Source: Marinilabiliaceae bacterium
Lineage (GTDB): Bacteria; Bacteroidota; Bacteroidia; Bacteroidales; Marinilabiliaceae
Reading direction: 5' to 3'
NCBI GenBank assembly: GCA_027034005.1
Contig: JALVJU010000287.1
Location: forward strand, 1-36,365
DNA length: 36,365 bases
Below are positions 9,064-18,254 of this stretch, piece after piece (the stretch's first letter is position 1; each line of letters opens with the position of its first letter). The notes under the pieces were generated by a model. That model made no database searches and had not been told where the DNA came from. It was given only the letters and a program-made list of their open reading frames with translations. The translations under genes and the position numbers were made by a program.

Positions 9064-9852
9064 ATGAGAGCGAGCAAAGTTTTAAAAAAATTACGAAAAG
9101 GGGAGGTAGTGAGCTGTTTCAATGTTCATTTGGATGCCCAGGTGTCTGATATTGCAGGGTTAGCAGGCTATGACTGCCTTTGGATAGACAGGGAACATCT
9201 GGCTCAGGATTGGAGCATTCTTCAATCACATATTTGGGCAGCTAAAGCTCATGATACGGATGTCATGGTAAGGGTATCACGTGGTAGTTACAGCGATTAT
9301 ATAAAACCACTTGAAATGGACGCATCAGGAATAATGGTACCACATATCATGGGGCTGGAAGATGCCAGGAATGTAGTTAAAATGACACGTTTTCACCCAA
9401 TTGGCCGTCGACCATTAGATGGTGGAAATGCAGATGGGGATTATGCATCTATGAACTATGCCGAATACCTACCACAAGCAAACAGAGAACGGTTTGTAAT
9501 TGTACAAATTGAAGATCCTGAACCATTAGATGAGCTTGATGCAATCGCTGCATTAGACGGGATTGACATGCTTTTTTTTGGCCCTGCCGATTTTAGTCAT
9601 TCAATTGGTGCACCGGGCGAATGGGGCCACCCAAGATTATTAGAAGCACGAGAATTAGTGGCCAAGGTTGCCAAAAAACATGGCAAATATGCCGGGATCC
9701 CGGCTAATCTTGAGAACATGGAAGAACTTGTTGCCATGGGTTACAGATTTATTACTCTTGGCGCTGATGTGGTAGCCGTTGGAGCATATTGCAAAAATTA
9801 TATCAATAAATTTTCTGAAACATTTAATAATTTTAAAGATAAAACAGTATGA
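9064..9852 (+). CDS. HpcH/HpaI aldolase/citrate lyase family protein
   Basis: DCLWIDREH, VMVRVSRG, VIVQIEDPEPL, LFFGPADFSHSIG retain the HpaI catalytic residues. Confidence 0.9.
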   Translation: MRASKVLKKLRKGEVVSCFNVHLDAQVSDIAGLAGYDCLWIDREHLAQDWSILQSHIWAAKAHDTDVMVRVSRGSYSDYIKPLEMDASGIMVPHIMGLEDARNVVKMTRFHPIGRRPLDGGNADGDYASMNYAEYLPQANRERFVIVQIEDPEPLDELDAIAALDGIDMLFFGPADFSHSIGAPGEWGHPRLLEARELVAKVAKKHGKYAGIPANLENMEELVAMGYRFITLGADVVAVGAYCKNYINKFSETFNNFKDKTV

Positions 9853-11219
9853 GCAAAGATTGGTGGAAAGAGTCCGCAAATGGAATCCCAAATATTATTA
9901 CAGATTTACCCGGCCCAAAATCAATTAAAATGCATGCTAATGCAAGCAAGTATATACGTGGGCTCTCATCACAGGTAAAGCAGTTCCCCGTAGCTTTCGA
10001 AAAAGCCAAAGGGATTACCATGACAGATGTTGACGGAAACAAATACCTTGACTTTTCATCCGGGATATATGTAACATCCCTGGGGCACATTCATCCTAAG
10101 ATTTCAGAAGCCATCTCAAAATGGGCGAATAAGTTAATGAATTGCCATGATTTCACAACACCTGTTAAGGAGAAATTGCTGGAGAAAATGTCTGATGTGC
10201 TTCCCGGAAGCCTCAATTCTATTCAGTTGTACAGTGATGGAAGTTCTGCAGTGGAGGCAGGAATCAGGGCTGCAAGGGCTATTGGAAATCATCACGAATT
10301 TATCTCCTGCTTTCGGGATTTTCATGGTAAAAGCATGGCGGCCGTAAGCATGGCACAAATGGTTCGAGGAGATGTTTTCAGTTATGGCCCTACACGTGCA
10401 CCCGGTTTTTATATGGTACCGCGCCCTGATCCCTATCGCCCATTATTTAAAAAAGATGATGGAAGCATTGATACAGATGCATATATTAGCTTTTATAAAG
10501 AATTCATCCGCGAAAGCACTGTTGGAAACGTTGCAGCTTTTGTTTTAGAACCTGCACAAGGTTGGGGGGGGTCGATCTTTCCCCCGGACGACTATTTTCC
10601 AAAATTAAAAAAATTATGCGATGAACATGGGATACTTCTCTTTGCTGACGAAGTACTTACCGGCATGGGACGTACCGGGGAATGGTTGTGTATGAACCAT
10701 TGGGATGTAACGCCAGATATCGTCACCTTGGGCAAATCCTTCGGAAATGGATTTCCTGTTACCGCCATGGTTGTTAAAGATGAATATGCCGAAGCTTTAG
10801 ATAAAATTTCTGCTTCTTCAAGTTATGGTGGTAATCCAATGGCATGTGCTGCCGCCTTGGCTTCTATTGAGGTAATTGAAGAGGAACAGATATTGGAGAA
10901 TGTACAATCAGTTGGGGCATATTTTATTAAAAGGATGAACAAAATGAAAGAAGATCATCCTATTATTGGTGACGTGAAAGGGAAAGGGTTTTTACTCGGA
11001 ATGGAATTGGTGAAAGATAAAACTACTAAAGAACCTTTTGATGAAGCAGGAAAACTGGTTTATCAAAAAGCATTCAGCAAAGGCCTTGCTTGGATTCCGG
11101 CAGGGCATATTCTCAGGATGTCCCCACCACTTATCATGGATGAGAAATATGCGGATTTGGGTTTGGATATTATTGAAGAGTCTATAGCAGAGGTTGAAAA
11201 AGAGTTTGGATATAAATAA
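9849..11219 (+). CDS. Class III (PLP-dependent) aminotransferase
   Basis: ATGA overlap with upstream gene; LYSDGSSAVEAGIRAAR, LLFADEVLTGMGRTG, VTLGKSFGNGFPVTAMV (PLP lysine), SSYGGNPMACAAALA. Confidence 0.92.
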   Translation: MSKDWWKESANGIPNIITDLPGPKSIKMHANASKYIRGLSSQVKQFPVAFEKAKGITMTDVDGNKYLDFSSGIYVTSLGHIHPKISEAISKWANKLMNCHDFTTPVKEKLLEKMSDVLPGSLNSIQLYSDGSSAVEAGIRAARAIGNHHEFISCFRDFHGKSMAAVSMAQMVRGDVFSYGPTRAPGFYMVPRPDPYRPLFKKDDGSIDTDAYISFYKEFIRESTVGNVAAFVLEPAQGWGGSIFPPDDYFPKLKKLCDEHGILLFADEVLTGMGRTGEWLCMNHWDVTPDIVTLGKSFGNGFPVTAMVVKDEYAEALDKISASSSYGGNPMACAAALASIEVIEEEQILENVQSVGAYFIKRMNKMKEDHPIIGDVKGKGFLLGMELVKDKTTKEPFDEAGKLVYQKAFSKGLAWIPAGHILRMSPPLIMDEKYADLGLDIIEESIAEVEKEFGYK

Positions 11220-11236
11220 TTGCAAATAATAAACAC

Positions 11237-12067
11237 ATGAAACAATATAGATTAAACCGATTATTTAATAAAAAATCGAAACGCTGCCTCAATGTAGCAA
11301 TAGATCACGGTTTTTTTAATGAATTTGGGTTTTTAAAAAGTATTGAAAATATTGAACAAGCCATAAATACAGTAATAGAAGCAGCTCCGGATGCTATTCA
11401 GCTCACTGTGGGCCAAACAGATTATTTACAATCCAAAATAGGAAAAGACAAACCAACTTTGGTTATGAGGACCGATGTTGCCAATGTTTATGGTCAGCAA
11501 CTGCCCGATTATTTGTTTAGCAGGATGATCGAGTACCCGGTTGAACAAGCGCTAAACAAAGACGCAGCCTGTGTTGTTGTCAACCTATTTAGGATACCAG
11601 GTCAACCGGAAGTATCAGATCAATGCATCCAAAATATATTGAAAATAAAACCTCTTTGTGATCGTTTTTCAATGCCCTTAATGATAGAGCCTCTTGTTTT
11701 TCAATCAAACGAAAAAGCAGGTGGTTATATGGTTGATGGAGACCTTAATAAGATCTTACCATTAGTCCGTCAGGCAGTTGAACTAGGAGCTGATATAATT
11801 AAAGCTGACCCAACTGATAATATAGAAGATTATCACAAGGTCATAGAAATTTCCGGGAAAGTTCCTGTACTGGTCCGGGGCGGAGGAAAAGTTTCGGACA
11901 AGGAAATCCTTACCCGCACCAAAGCAATTATTGACCAAGGGGCTGCCGGTATAGTGTATGGAAGAAATATTATCCAACACAAAAACCCAAAAGCAATTAC
12001 CAAATCACTTATGAGCATTGTGCATGATAATCTTAACGTAGAACAAGCTCTTGAATTTTTGGCATAA
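11237..12067 (+). CDS. Class I aldolase, DeoC/FbaB/LacD (DhnA-type) family
   Basis: CLNVAIDHGFF, GADIIKADPTDN (Schiff-base Lys), VPVLVRGGGKVSDKE, GAAGIVYGRNIIQHKNP. Confidence 0.85.
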   Translation: MKQYRLNRLFNKKSKRCLNVAIDHGFFNEFGFLKSIENIEQAINTVIEAAPDAIQLTVGQTDYLQSKIGKDKPTLVMRTDVANVYGQQLPDYLFSRMIEYPVEQALNKDAACVVVNLFRIPGQPEVSDQCIQNILKIKPLCDRFSMPLMIEPLVFQSNEKAGGYMVDGDLNKILPLVRQAVELGADIIKADPTDNIEDYHKVIEISGKVPVLVRGGGKVSDKEILTRTKAIIDQGAAGIVYGRNIIQHKNPKAITKSLMSIVHDNLNVEQALEFLA

Positions 12068-12181
12068 ACCGAACTAAAAATTAACACTTGGCTTAAATAC
12101 TGAAAAATAGTTAATATAGCCACTATACATCTTTATCGATTAAAGTATATGAATGAATGAATGAATAAGTAATTTATAAAA

Positions 12182-13477
12182 TTGTCAAAAAACATAGCCA
12201 TAATAATAGATATCGGTACAAGTTACATTAAGTGTTACTGTATTAATTCTGATCATAAAATCTTGACTTCTCATCAAAAAAAATTCCCAATGATAGAAGT
12301 TCATGATAGTTATGAGCTTGATTTCCAACTATTTCTAAGAACTACAAAAGGCCTTATTTTCAAATGCTTACAAGATATAAACATCAAAGGATCAGGCATT
12401 GAGGCATTATTGATAACAAGTCAGGCTAACACTTTTGTACCTGTCAATTATGATTTCGAACCATTATGCAATGGTATTGTTTGGTTGGATGAAAGAGCAG
12501 TAAAGGAAGCAGGCTATCTTAATTGTGAATTACCCGATTATTCAAAATATTCGGGCTTTAAACAAATACACCCCAGTCTGTATGCAGCAAAATTATTATG
12601 GCTAAAACGAAATGAAGCTTCAATTTATAAAAAAGCTGCACATTTCCCGCTAATAAATGAATACATAGTTTATAAACTCACTGGCCATTACTATTCTGAC
12701 ACTACAAGTTTTGGGATGAGTGGCATGTACGATCACATTGAAAATGAGCCTATTCTCAAGTTGCTACAAATACTCGAACTTACCGGCAATCATTTCCCAA
12801 TGATTGAAGATCCCGCAAAAAGGGGCGAACTGATTTCAATCGATTTTATGAAAGAATTGGAGCTTGACCATAGATTCCCAGTCTATTTATGCGGAAATGA
12901 CCAAGGTGCTTCAGCTATTGGTGCGGGATTAAGAGACCCCGGTGATATCAATATAAATTTTGGCACTGCCATGGTTTTGTACACTATTACCCAAAAGCTT
13001 AGCAATAAGTTGAACAATCAACAAATCGCAGGAAAACATCCTGTGGGGGATTACTATTTTTTGTTGAATTATGAAGCTGATTTTGGAATTCAAATCCGAT
13101 GGCTAAAAGATTATTTTTTCAGAGAAGGAACATATGATCAGTTGTTTAAAACATACCTTGATTATCCCTCAACAGCTGAAAAAGTCCCATTTTCCAAAGC
13201 AGACGACCTGAATTTGATCAGTTCTTCAGAATCGCCACAATATTGTGCAGGTATCATAAAATATTATTTGAACAGATTAAAAAGACATTTATCTCAAATC
13301 AAAAAATCGATTAAGATAAATAACGTATTTATTTCCGGCGGCATGGCGCAATCAACAGTATGGCTTGAGATACTTAACAACACTCTAAATATGCCAATTA
13401 CGGAAAATCGCGAGAAACATGCAGGTATTTTGGGTGCGTATGGAATATATCAACAATTCAAAATTAAAAAAGATTAA
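12182..13477 (+). CDS. FGGY-family carbohydrate kinase (TTG start)
   Basis: IAIIIDIGTSYIKCYCI; GIVWLDERA; YLCGNDQGASAIGAGLRDPGDININFGTA; NNVFISGGMAQSTVWLEILNN; in-frame TAA just upstream at 12170. Confidence 0.85.
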   Translation: MSKNIAIIIDIGTSYIKCYCINSDHKILTSHQKKFPMIEVHDSYELDFQLFLRTTKGLIFKCLQDINIKGSGIEALLITSQANTFVPVNYDFEPLCNGIVWLDERAVKEAGYLNCELPDYSKYSGFKQIHPSLYAAKLLWLKRNEASIYKKAAHFPLINEYIVYKLTGHYYSDTTSFGMSGMYDHIENEPILKLLQILELTGNHFPMIEDPAKRGELISIDFMKELELDHRFPVYLCGNDQGASAIGAGLRDPGDININFGTAMVLYTITQKLSNKLNNQQIAGKHPVGDYYFLLNYEADFGIQIRWLKDYFFREGTYDQLFKTYLDYPSTAEKVPFSKADDLNLISSSESPQYCAGIIKYYLNRLKRHLSQIKKSIKINNVFISGGMAQSTVWLEILNNTLNMPITENREKHAGILGAYGIYQQFKIKKD

Positions 13478-13478
13478 C

Positions 13479-14414
13479 ATGGGCAAATTTACTTACGAAC
13501 CTTCAAAACATGTGCCTTTCCGGGATAAGAAAATCCTGGAAAGAGTACGTAAAATTGAACGAAAAGATATTGAAAAGCATAAAAACCCTGATTTTAGGAT
13601 TAAGGTAATTCCCGATGCTGATATGAGTATTATTATGCTTTTTGATATTTTTCACCGTATAAAAACTGCCTCAGATAATAATGAAGCTATTGTTTTGATT
13701 ATGCCAAATCCCTGGCCTCATTACAGAATGTTGGCACACATGCTAAATAAGTTTCGTGTTGATTGCAGTAAATTATATACTTTCAATATGGATGAATATG
13801 CCGACCAGGATGGAAATATAGCCCCGGAAAATTGGAGATACGGTTTTGGCTATGCATTTAAGAACTACTTCTTTTATAATTTAGACAAAGACCTCAGGCC
13901 TCCTGAAAATCAAATACACACATTTACTAATAAAAACATAAATGATTATGGTAAGATGATAACCGACCTCGGTGAGGCTGACATGGTTTATAGCGGCCCC
14001 GGCTGGACTGGTCATCTGGCATTTATTGAACCTGATGCGCCGGAATTTAAAGCCAATTCAATGGATGAATGGATGGAGATGGAATCCCGAATCGTTACTC
14101 TTAGTCCGTTTACTCTTGCACAAAACTCTTTACATGGCAGCTTTGGAATGAGTGGCGATTTGGCAATGGTGCCTCCTAAAGCAGCCACTATTGGCCCGGC
14201 ACAGGTAGTACGAGCAAAAAACAGAATGCAATTTTGTGGAATTAGTGTGCATGGAACAACTACATCATGGCAAAGACTGATCACCCGACTTGTTTTACAT
14301 GGCGACCCAACACCTCTAGTCCCGGAATCAGTACATCAATTATTACGAACAGACTCCTATGTGTCGGAAACCATTGCAATGAATATCGAACCAGATTTTG
14401 AAAAAGGATATTAA
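13479..14414 (+). CDS. Glucosamine-6-phosphate isomerase/deaminase-like (NagB superfamily), divergent
   Basis: Start moved to ATG 13479 (MGKFTYEPSKHVPF), 2 nt after the kinase stop; LYTFNMDEYADQDG; SGPGWTGHLAFIEPDAPEF corresponds to NagB GxGxDGHIAFNEP. Confidence 0.8.
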   Translation: MGKFTYEPSKHVPFRDKKILERVRKIERKDIEKHKNPDFRIKVIPDADMSIIMLFDIFHRIKTASDNNEAIVLIMPNPWPHYRMLAHMLNKFRVDCSKLYTFNMDEYADQDGNIAPENWRYGFGYAFKNYFFYNLDKDLRPPENQIHTFTNKNINDYGKMITDLGEADMVYSGPGWTGHLAFIEPDAPEFKANSMDEWMEMESRIVTLSPFTLAQNSLHGSFGMSGDLAMVPPKAATIGPAQVVRAKNRMQFCGISVHGTTTSWQRLITRLVLHGDPTPLVPESVHQLLRTDSYVSETIAMNIEPDFEKGY

Positions 14415-15427
14415 TGAACAGGGCACCATCAAAAAACATATTACGTAAAAAAAAGGCTGTCGTCGATGCGCATACCCATGTTGGTATTTCGCCCAGGTTT
14501 TATAGTCAATATGGCTATCCTTATGCTCTTTCATTCGAAGACTTGAATTTAAGAATGAAAGTTCTTGGAATTGATTACTCCGTTGTTTTTCCGTTTGTCG
14601 ACTCCCGATATTATGAGTATGATAATGATTCAGCAGAAATTACAACAACCACAAAACATTGTAATTTTCCTTATGAACTTGAAAACAAGAATTTACTAAA
14701 TGAGATATACAATATATTTCCAAAATATAGCCATAAAGCACTACCTTTTCTCATGTTCGACCCTTCACGCGAAACAGAAAAGCAGGCTGATTTTATGGAA
14801 GGTTTAATGGAGAAATATCCTGTTTTCGGCTTAAAAACAGCTTCTACCTACATACAGTCTTTTATCTCAGATTTGGAAATCAAAGGCAAACCAATACTTG
14901 ATTTAGTAAGAAAGAAAGAGCTCCCTATCACTTTTCACTCCTCGGTACACCCTAAAGATCCCTGGGCCGGAGTAAATGATATTTTAACTTTTGCAAAACA
15001 CAACCCTGATATTAGGGTCTGTATCGCCCACTCTGCCCGCTTTTTAAAACCGGCGTTGCAAGAAGCAGATAAATTAGAAAATTGTTTTGTTGACCTTTCT
15101 GCTTTTATCATCCATTGTAGGCTGGCAGTCCAAAACTCAAAAAACATAGCTGTTCCGGGACTGCGGTTTGATGCGGATTATGAAGACCCTCTATCCGTGA
15201 TGTTTAAATTAGCCAAAACATATCCGGACACAATAATATGGGGAAGCGATACACCTTTCAACTATTGGATTCAAAAATATCATACTGCCGATGGTAAATT
15301 AATAGAAGACCGCTTAGATTGTCGTTATGACGAAGAATCTCAATTGTTAAAGGGATTATCTTCGGAAATAAGAACCAAGATTACCTATACAAACACAATG
15401 CGATTTCTTTTTGGAAGTAAAATCTGA
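14414..15427 (+). CDS. Amidohydrolase family (TIM-barrel metal-dependent hydrolase)
   Basis: VVDAHTHVGIS, LPITFHSSVHP, VCIAHSARF, IIWGSDTPFNYW; abuts the preceding gene (TAATG). Confidence 0.82.
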   Translation: MNRAPSKNILRKKKAVVDAHTHVGISPRFYSQYGYPYALSFEDLNLRMKVLGIDYSVVFPFVDSRYYEYDNDSAEITTTTKHCNFPYELENKNLLNEIYNIFPKYSHKALPFLMFDPSRETEKQADFMEGLMEKYPVFGLKTASTYIQSFISDLEIKGKPILDLVRKKELPITFHSSVHPKDPWAGVNDILTFAKHNPDIRVCIAHSARFLKPALQEADKLENCFVDLSAFIIHCRLAVQNSKNIAVPGLRFDADYEDPLSVMFKLAKTYPDTIIWGSDTPFNYWIQKYHTADGKLIEDRLDCRYDEESQLLKGLSSEIRTKITYTNTMRFLFGSKI

Positions 15428-15433
15428 AGAAAA

Positions 15434-16741
15434 ATGAAAACACTTTTAGTTGGATCAGCCATTATCGATGTAACGCCTAAAAAACCAATGTTTCTGCATG
15501 GTTATCCCCATGTAGAGAGAGTTAGTGAAGGAGTTCACGACCCTCTGTATGCCTCTGCATTAATTATAGACAATGGAGAGACTCAGATCGGGTTTTGCGC
15601 AGTAGATGTCATATTTATTTCAAAGGACATAACAATGCGTGTCAGGAAACAAGTTCAGGAAGCAACCGGGATAAAAGGTGAGAACCTGATGATTTCCGCC
15701 ACTCACACTCATTCCGGCCCGGTAACATTTAGCGATATTTTTTATGACCCGGTTGTGCCAAAGGCAGATGGTGAATATATTACTTTTTTGGTAAATAAGA
15801 TCGCGACAGTTTACATTGAGGCTTTTCGCAACAAAAAAGCATCTAAAATTGCAATCACTACGGCAGATGCTACCGGAGTTGGAGGCAATAGGCGAAGCAT
15901 AAATGACGTAATTGATCCAGAAGTCCCTATTATTGTTTTAAAAGATATGGCTACGGATAAAATATTCGCCTTATCTACGATATATTGCATGCATCCTACT
16001 GTTTTGCACGAAGATTCCAAACTATATTCAGCCGATTTTCCAGGATATACGAGAACATATATCAAAGAAAAATTAGGTAAAGATATCGTTTTATTATACC
16101 ACACCGGGCCTTCCGGCAATCAATCTCCGAGACATTTTATCAATTCAAATACATTTGAAGAAGCAGAGCGATTGGGTTTTAAATTGGGCAGACTAATTAC
16201 TAAAAGTATCTTAAGATTAAATGAATCGGATTATCAAAATTGGATCTCCATTAACATAAAACAATTCAAAATAAACCTGCCTCAAAAAAAATTTATGACA
16301 GTTGATGAGGCAGAAAAAAAGGTGATTTTTGTAAAAAACAAGTTAACAAAAATGCAACTTGATAAGGAACCCGCCAAAGAGATCAGAACTGTTGAATGTG
16401 ACTGGTTTGGCGCATTGGAGAACAAACAACTATCAAAAATGCATGAAAATGGAGAGCTTAAAAAAGTATATGAATCTGTATTACCGGCCGAAATAAATAT
16501 AATTGGGCTTGGAGATGTTCAGTTTGTTTTTTTACCGGGTGAGTTGTTTGTAGAATATTCATTGGAGATAAAAAAACATTCAGCAAAAAGAACATTCGTC
16601 AATAGTTTGTCCAATGGGGTACTTGCCGGATACCTTGTTACACCAGAGGCTGAAAAAGAAGGTGGTTATGAAGCTTCTAACAGCATATTCTCAGCTAAAG
16701 CAGGTCAAGTCTTAATAGAGGAACTCAGTACTAAAATATAA
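15434..16741 (+). CDS. Neutral/alkaline non-lysosomal ceramidase-like protein (no signal peptide)
   Basis: GSAIIDVTPKKPMFLHGY, MISATHTHSGP, CMHPTVLHEDSKLYSADFPGY, HTGPSGNQSPRHF, VFLPGELFVEY, GYLVTPEAEKEGGYEA. Confidence 0.8.
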   Translation: MKTLLVGSAIIDVTPKKPMFLHGYPHVERVSEGVHDPLYASALIIDNGETQIGFCAVDVIFISKDITMRVRKQVQEATGIKGENLMISATHTHSGPVTFSDIFYDPVVPKADGEYITFLVNKIATVYIEAFRNKKASKIAITTADATGVGGNRRSINDVIDPEVPIIVLKDMATDKIFALSTIYCMHPTVLHEDSKLYSADFPGYTRTYIKEKLGKDIVLLYHTGPSGNQSPRHFINSNTFEEAERLGFKLGRLITKSILRLNESDYQNWISINIKQFKINLPQKKFMTVDEAEKKVIFVKNKLTKMQLDKEPAKEIRTVECDWFGALENKQLSKMHENGELKKVYESVLPAEINIIGLGDVQFVFLPGELFVEYSLEIKKHSAKRTFVNSLSNGVLAGYLVTPEAEKEGGYEASNSIFSAKAGQVLIEELSTKI

Positions 16742-16748
16742 AATAACC

Positions 16749-18242
16749 ATGGAAAAAATATCATTAACAATTATTGACTGGATAATAATTATTGCCTATG
16801 GTATAGGGATGTTACTTGTAGGTTTTTATTTTTCACGTCAAAATAAAAACGCTGAAGATTATTTACTTGGAGGTCGAGGAATGAAATCATGGAAAGTAGG
16901 GATATCTCTTTTTGCTACCATGTTTAGTGCTATAACTTATCTTTCCTTGCCCGGCGAAATGGTAAAACATGGGCCAATGATATTCATAATGATTTTTGCT
17001 TTACCATTTATATACTATGTCGTTGCTTATTTTTTCATCCCTTTTATAATGAGACTCAACGTAAGTAGTGCTTATGAATTACTGGAAAAAAGGGTTGGAA
17101 AGCAAAATCGCGTAATTGCCTCTGTTTATTTTTTAACAATGCGTTTTCTATGGATGAGCGTGATTATTTATATGGTTTCAGAAAAGATAATTATCCCGAT
17201 AATGGGATGGTCTGAACAAACTGCATTGATGGTTGGTATTGTAATGGGAATTATTACCATTATTTATACCTCATCAGGGGGATTACGAAGCGTGGTACTT
17301 ACTGATGTTGTTCAATCCTTTGTTTTATTTGGGGGGACTATACTTGCAATCACTCTGATTGTTAAGGACCTAGGCAGCCCGGCAGATATCATCCCTAAAG
17401 AATGGCCGAAAAACTGGTCAGGCTGGGTGTTTTTTGATACCGATGTCAGAGTGAGTTTCTTAACTGCATTTATTTCAACATTTGGATGGTATGTATGTAC
17501 GGCAGGTTCTGACCAGATGGCCATCCAACGATATCTTGCTACTAAGGATGTTAAAGCGGCAAAAAGGATGTATCTGAGCTCTGTCTTGGTTAATATTTTT
17601 GTTTATATATTACTTCTCATTCTGGGACTAGGACTTTTTGCCTATGTAAAAATCCATCCGGAGATATTAAGTGGTGTATCCATTGAAGAAGGGGCGGATT
17701 CCCTGTTTCCAAAATTTATTGCTATCGGCCTTCCAGCAGGGTTCTCAGGGCTTGTTTTGGCCGGCCTACTTGCAGCGGCTATGTCCAGCCTTTCGTCAGG
17801 TATAAATTCTTCTTCATTATCAATTGTTGACGATTTTATCCTTCATTCAGGAGCCAAATTAATGAGCGACAAGAAAAAGATCAAATTGGCCCAAGGCATC
17901 TCAGTAATTATAGGGGTGGTAATTGTTTTTGTGAGTTTGCTAATTAGTAATATTCAAGGAAACCTTTTAGAAATTACCTTTAAAACCAGTAATTTATTCG
18001 TTGCCCCGCTTTTTGTACCATTCTTTATGGCAATGTTTATAAAAAAGGCATCCCCAAATGCAACTTTTATTGGCACACTACTTAGTGGTATCTCTGCCAT
18101 ATTAGTTAGTTTCTCAAATGAATTATTTAATGTTAATATATCATTTTTATGGATTATCCCTATCTCGTTTATAGTTGGAATTTCTTTCAGCATTGCTTTA
18201 AGTTATCTTCCTTTTAGATATGGAAAAGTTATTTCTGATTAA
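16749..18242 (+). CDS. Sodium:solute symporter (SSS family)
   Basis: Polytopic; AEDYLLGGRGMKSWKVGISLFATMFSAITYLSLPGE; SDQMAIQRYLATKDVKAAKR; SSLSSGINSSSLSIVDDF. Confidence 0.92.
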   Translation: MEKISLTIIDWIIIIAYGIGMLLVGFYFSRQNKNAEDYLLGGRGMKSWKVGISLFATMFSAITYLSLPGEMVKHGPMIFIMIFALPFIYYVVAYFFIPFIMRLNVSSAYELLEKRVGKQNRVIASVYFLTMRFLWMSVIIYMVSEKIIIPIMGWSEQTALMVGIVMGIITIIYTSSGGLRSVVLTDVVQSFVLFGGTILAITLIVKDLGSPADIIPKEWPKNWSGWVFFDTDVRVSFLTAFISTFGWYVCTAGSDQMAIQRYLATKDVKAAKRMYLSSVLVNIFVYILLLILGLGLFAYVKIHPEILSGVSIEEGADSLFPKFIAIGLPAGFSGLVLAGLLAAAMSSLSSGINSSSLSIVDDFILHSGAKLMSDKKKIKLAQGISVIIGVVIVFVSLLISNIQGNLLEITFKTSNLFVAPLFVPFFMAMFIKKASPNATFIGTLLSGISAILVSFSNELFNVNISFLWIIPISFIVGISFSIALSYLPFRYGKVISD

Positions 18243-18254
18243 TTAAAAATTCAA

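Noticed and set aside
12149-12168. (ATGA)n as a classic phase-variable contingency locus
   Set aside because: None of the repeat-borne ATGs can be put into a long reading frame by one-unit slippage, because stop codons follow in all frames. It is kept only as a low-interest note.
9064-13477. AI-2 (Lsr-type) processing system suggested by a DhnA/LsrF-like aldolase plus FGGY kinase
   Set aside because: No LsrR, LsrG or ABC transporter genes are present; the regulator is FadR-type GntR and the transporter is SSS-type. The context fits sugar/amino-polyol catabolism better.
13419-13478. Upstream start of the NagB-like ORF at 13419
   Set aside because: The extension overlaps the kinase C-terminus out of frame. 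ATG 13479 follows the kinase stop closely and gives a sensible N-terminus.
13479-15427. Canonical nagA-nagB N-acetylglucosamine pathway
   Set aside because: The NagB-like protein lacks the catalytic-loop Asp, and the amidohydrolase motifs (HTH, FHSSVHP, GSDTPFNY) look like the general amidohydrolase family rather than NagA.
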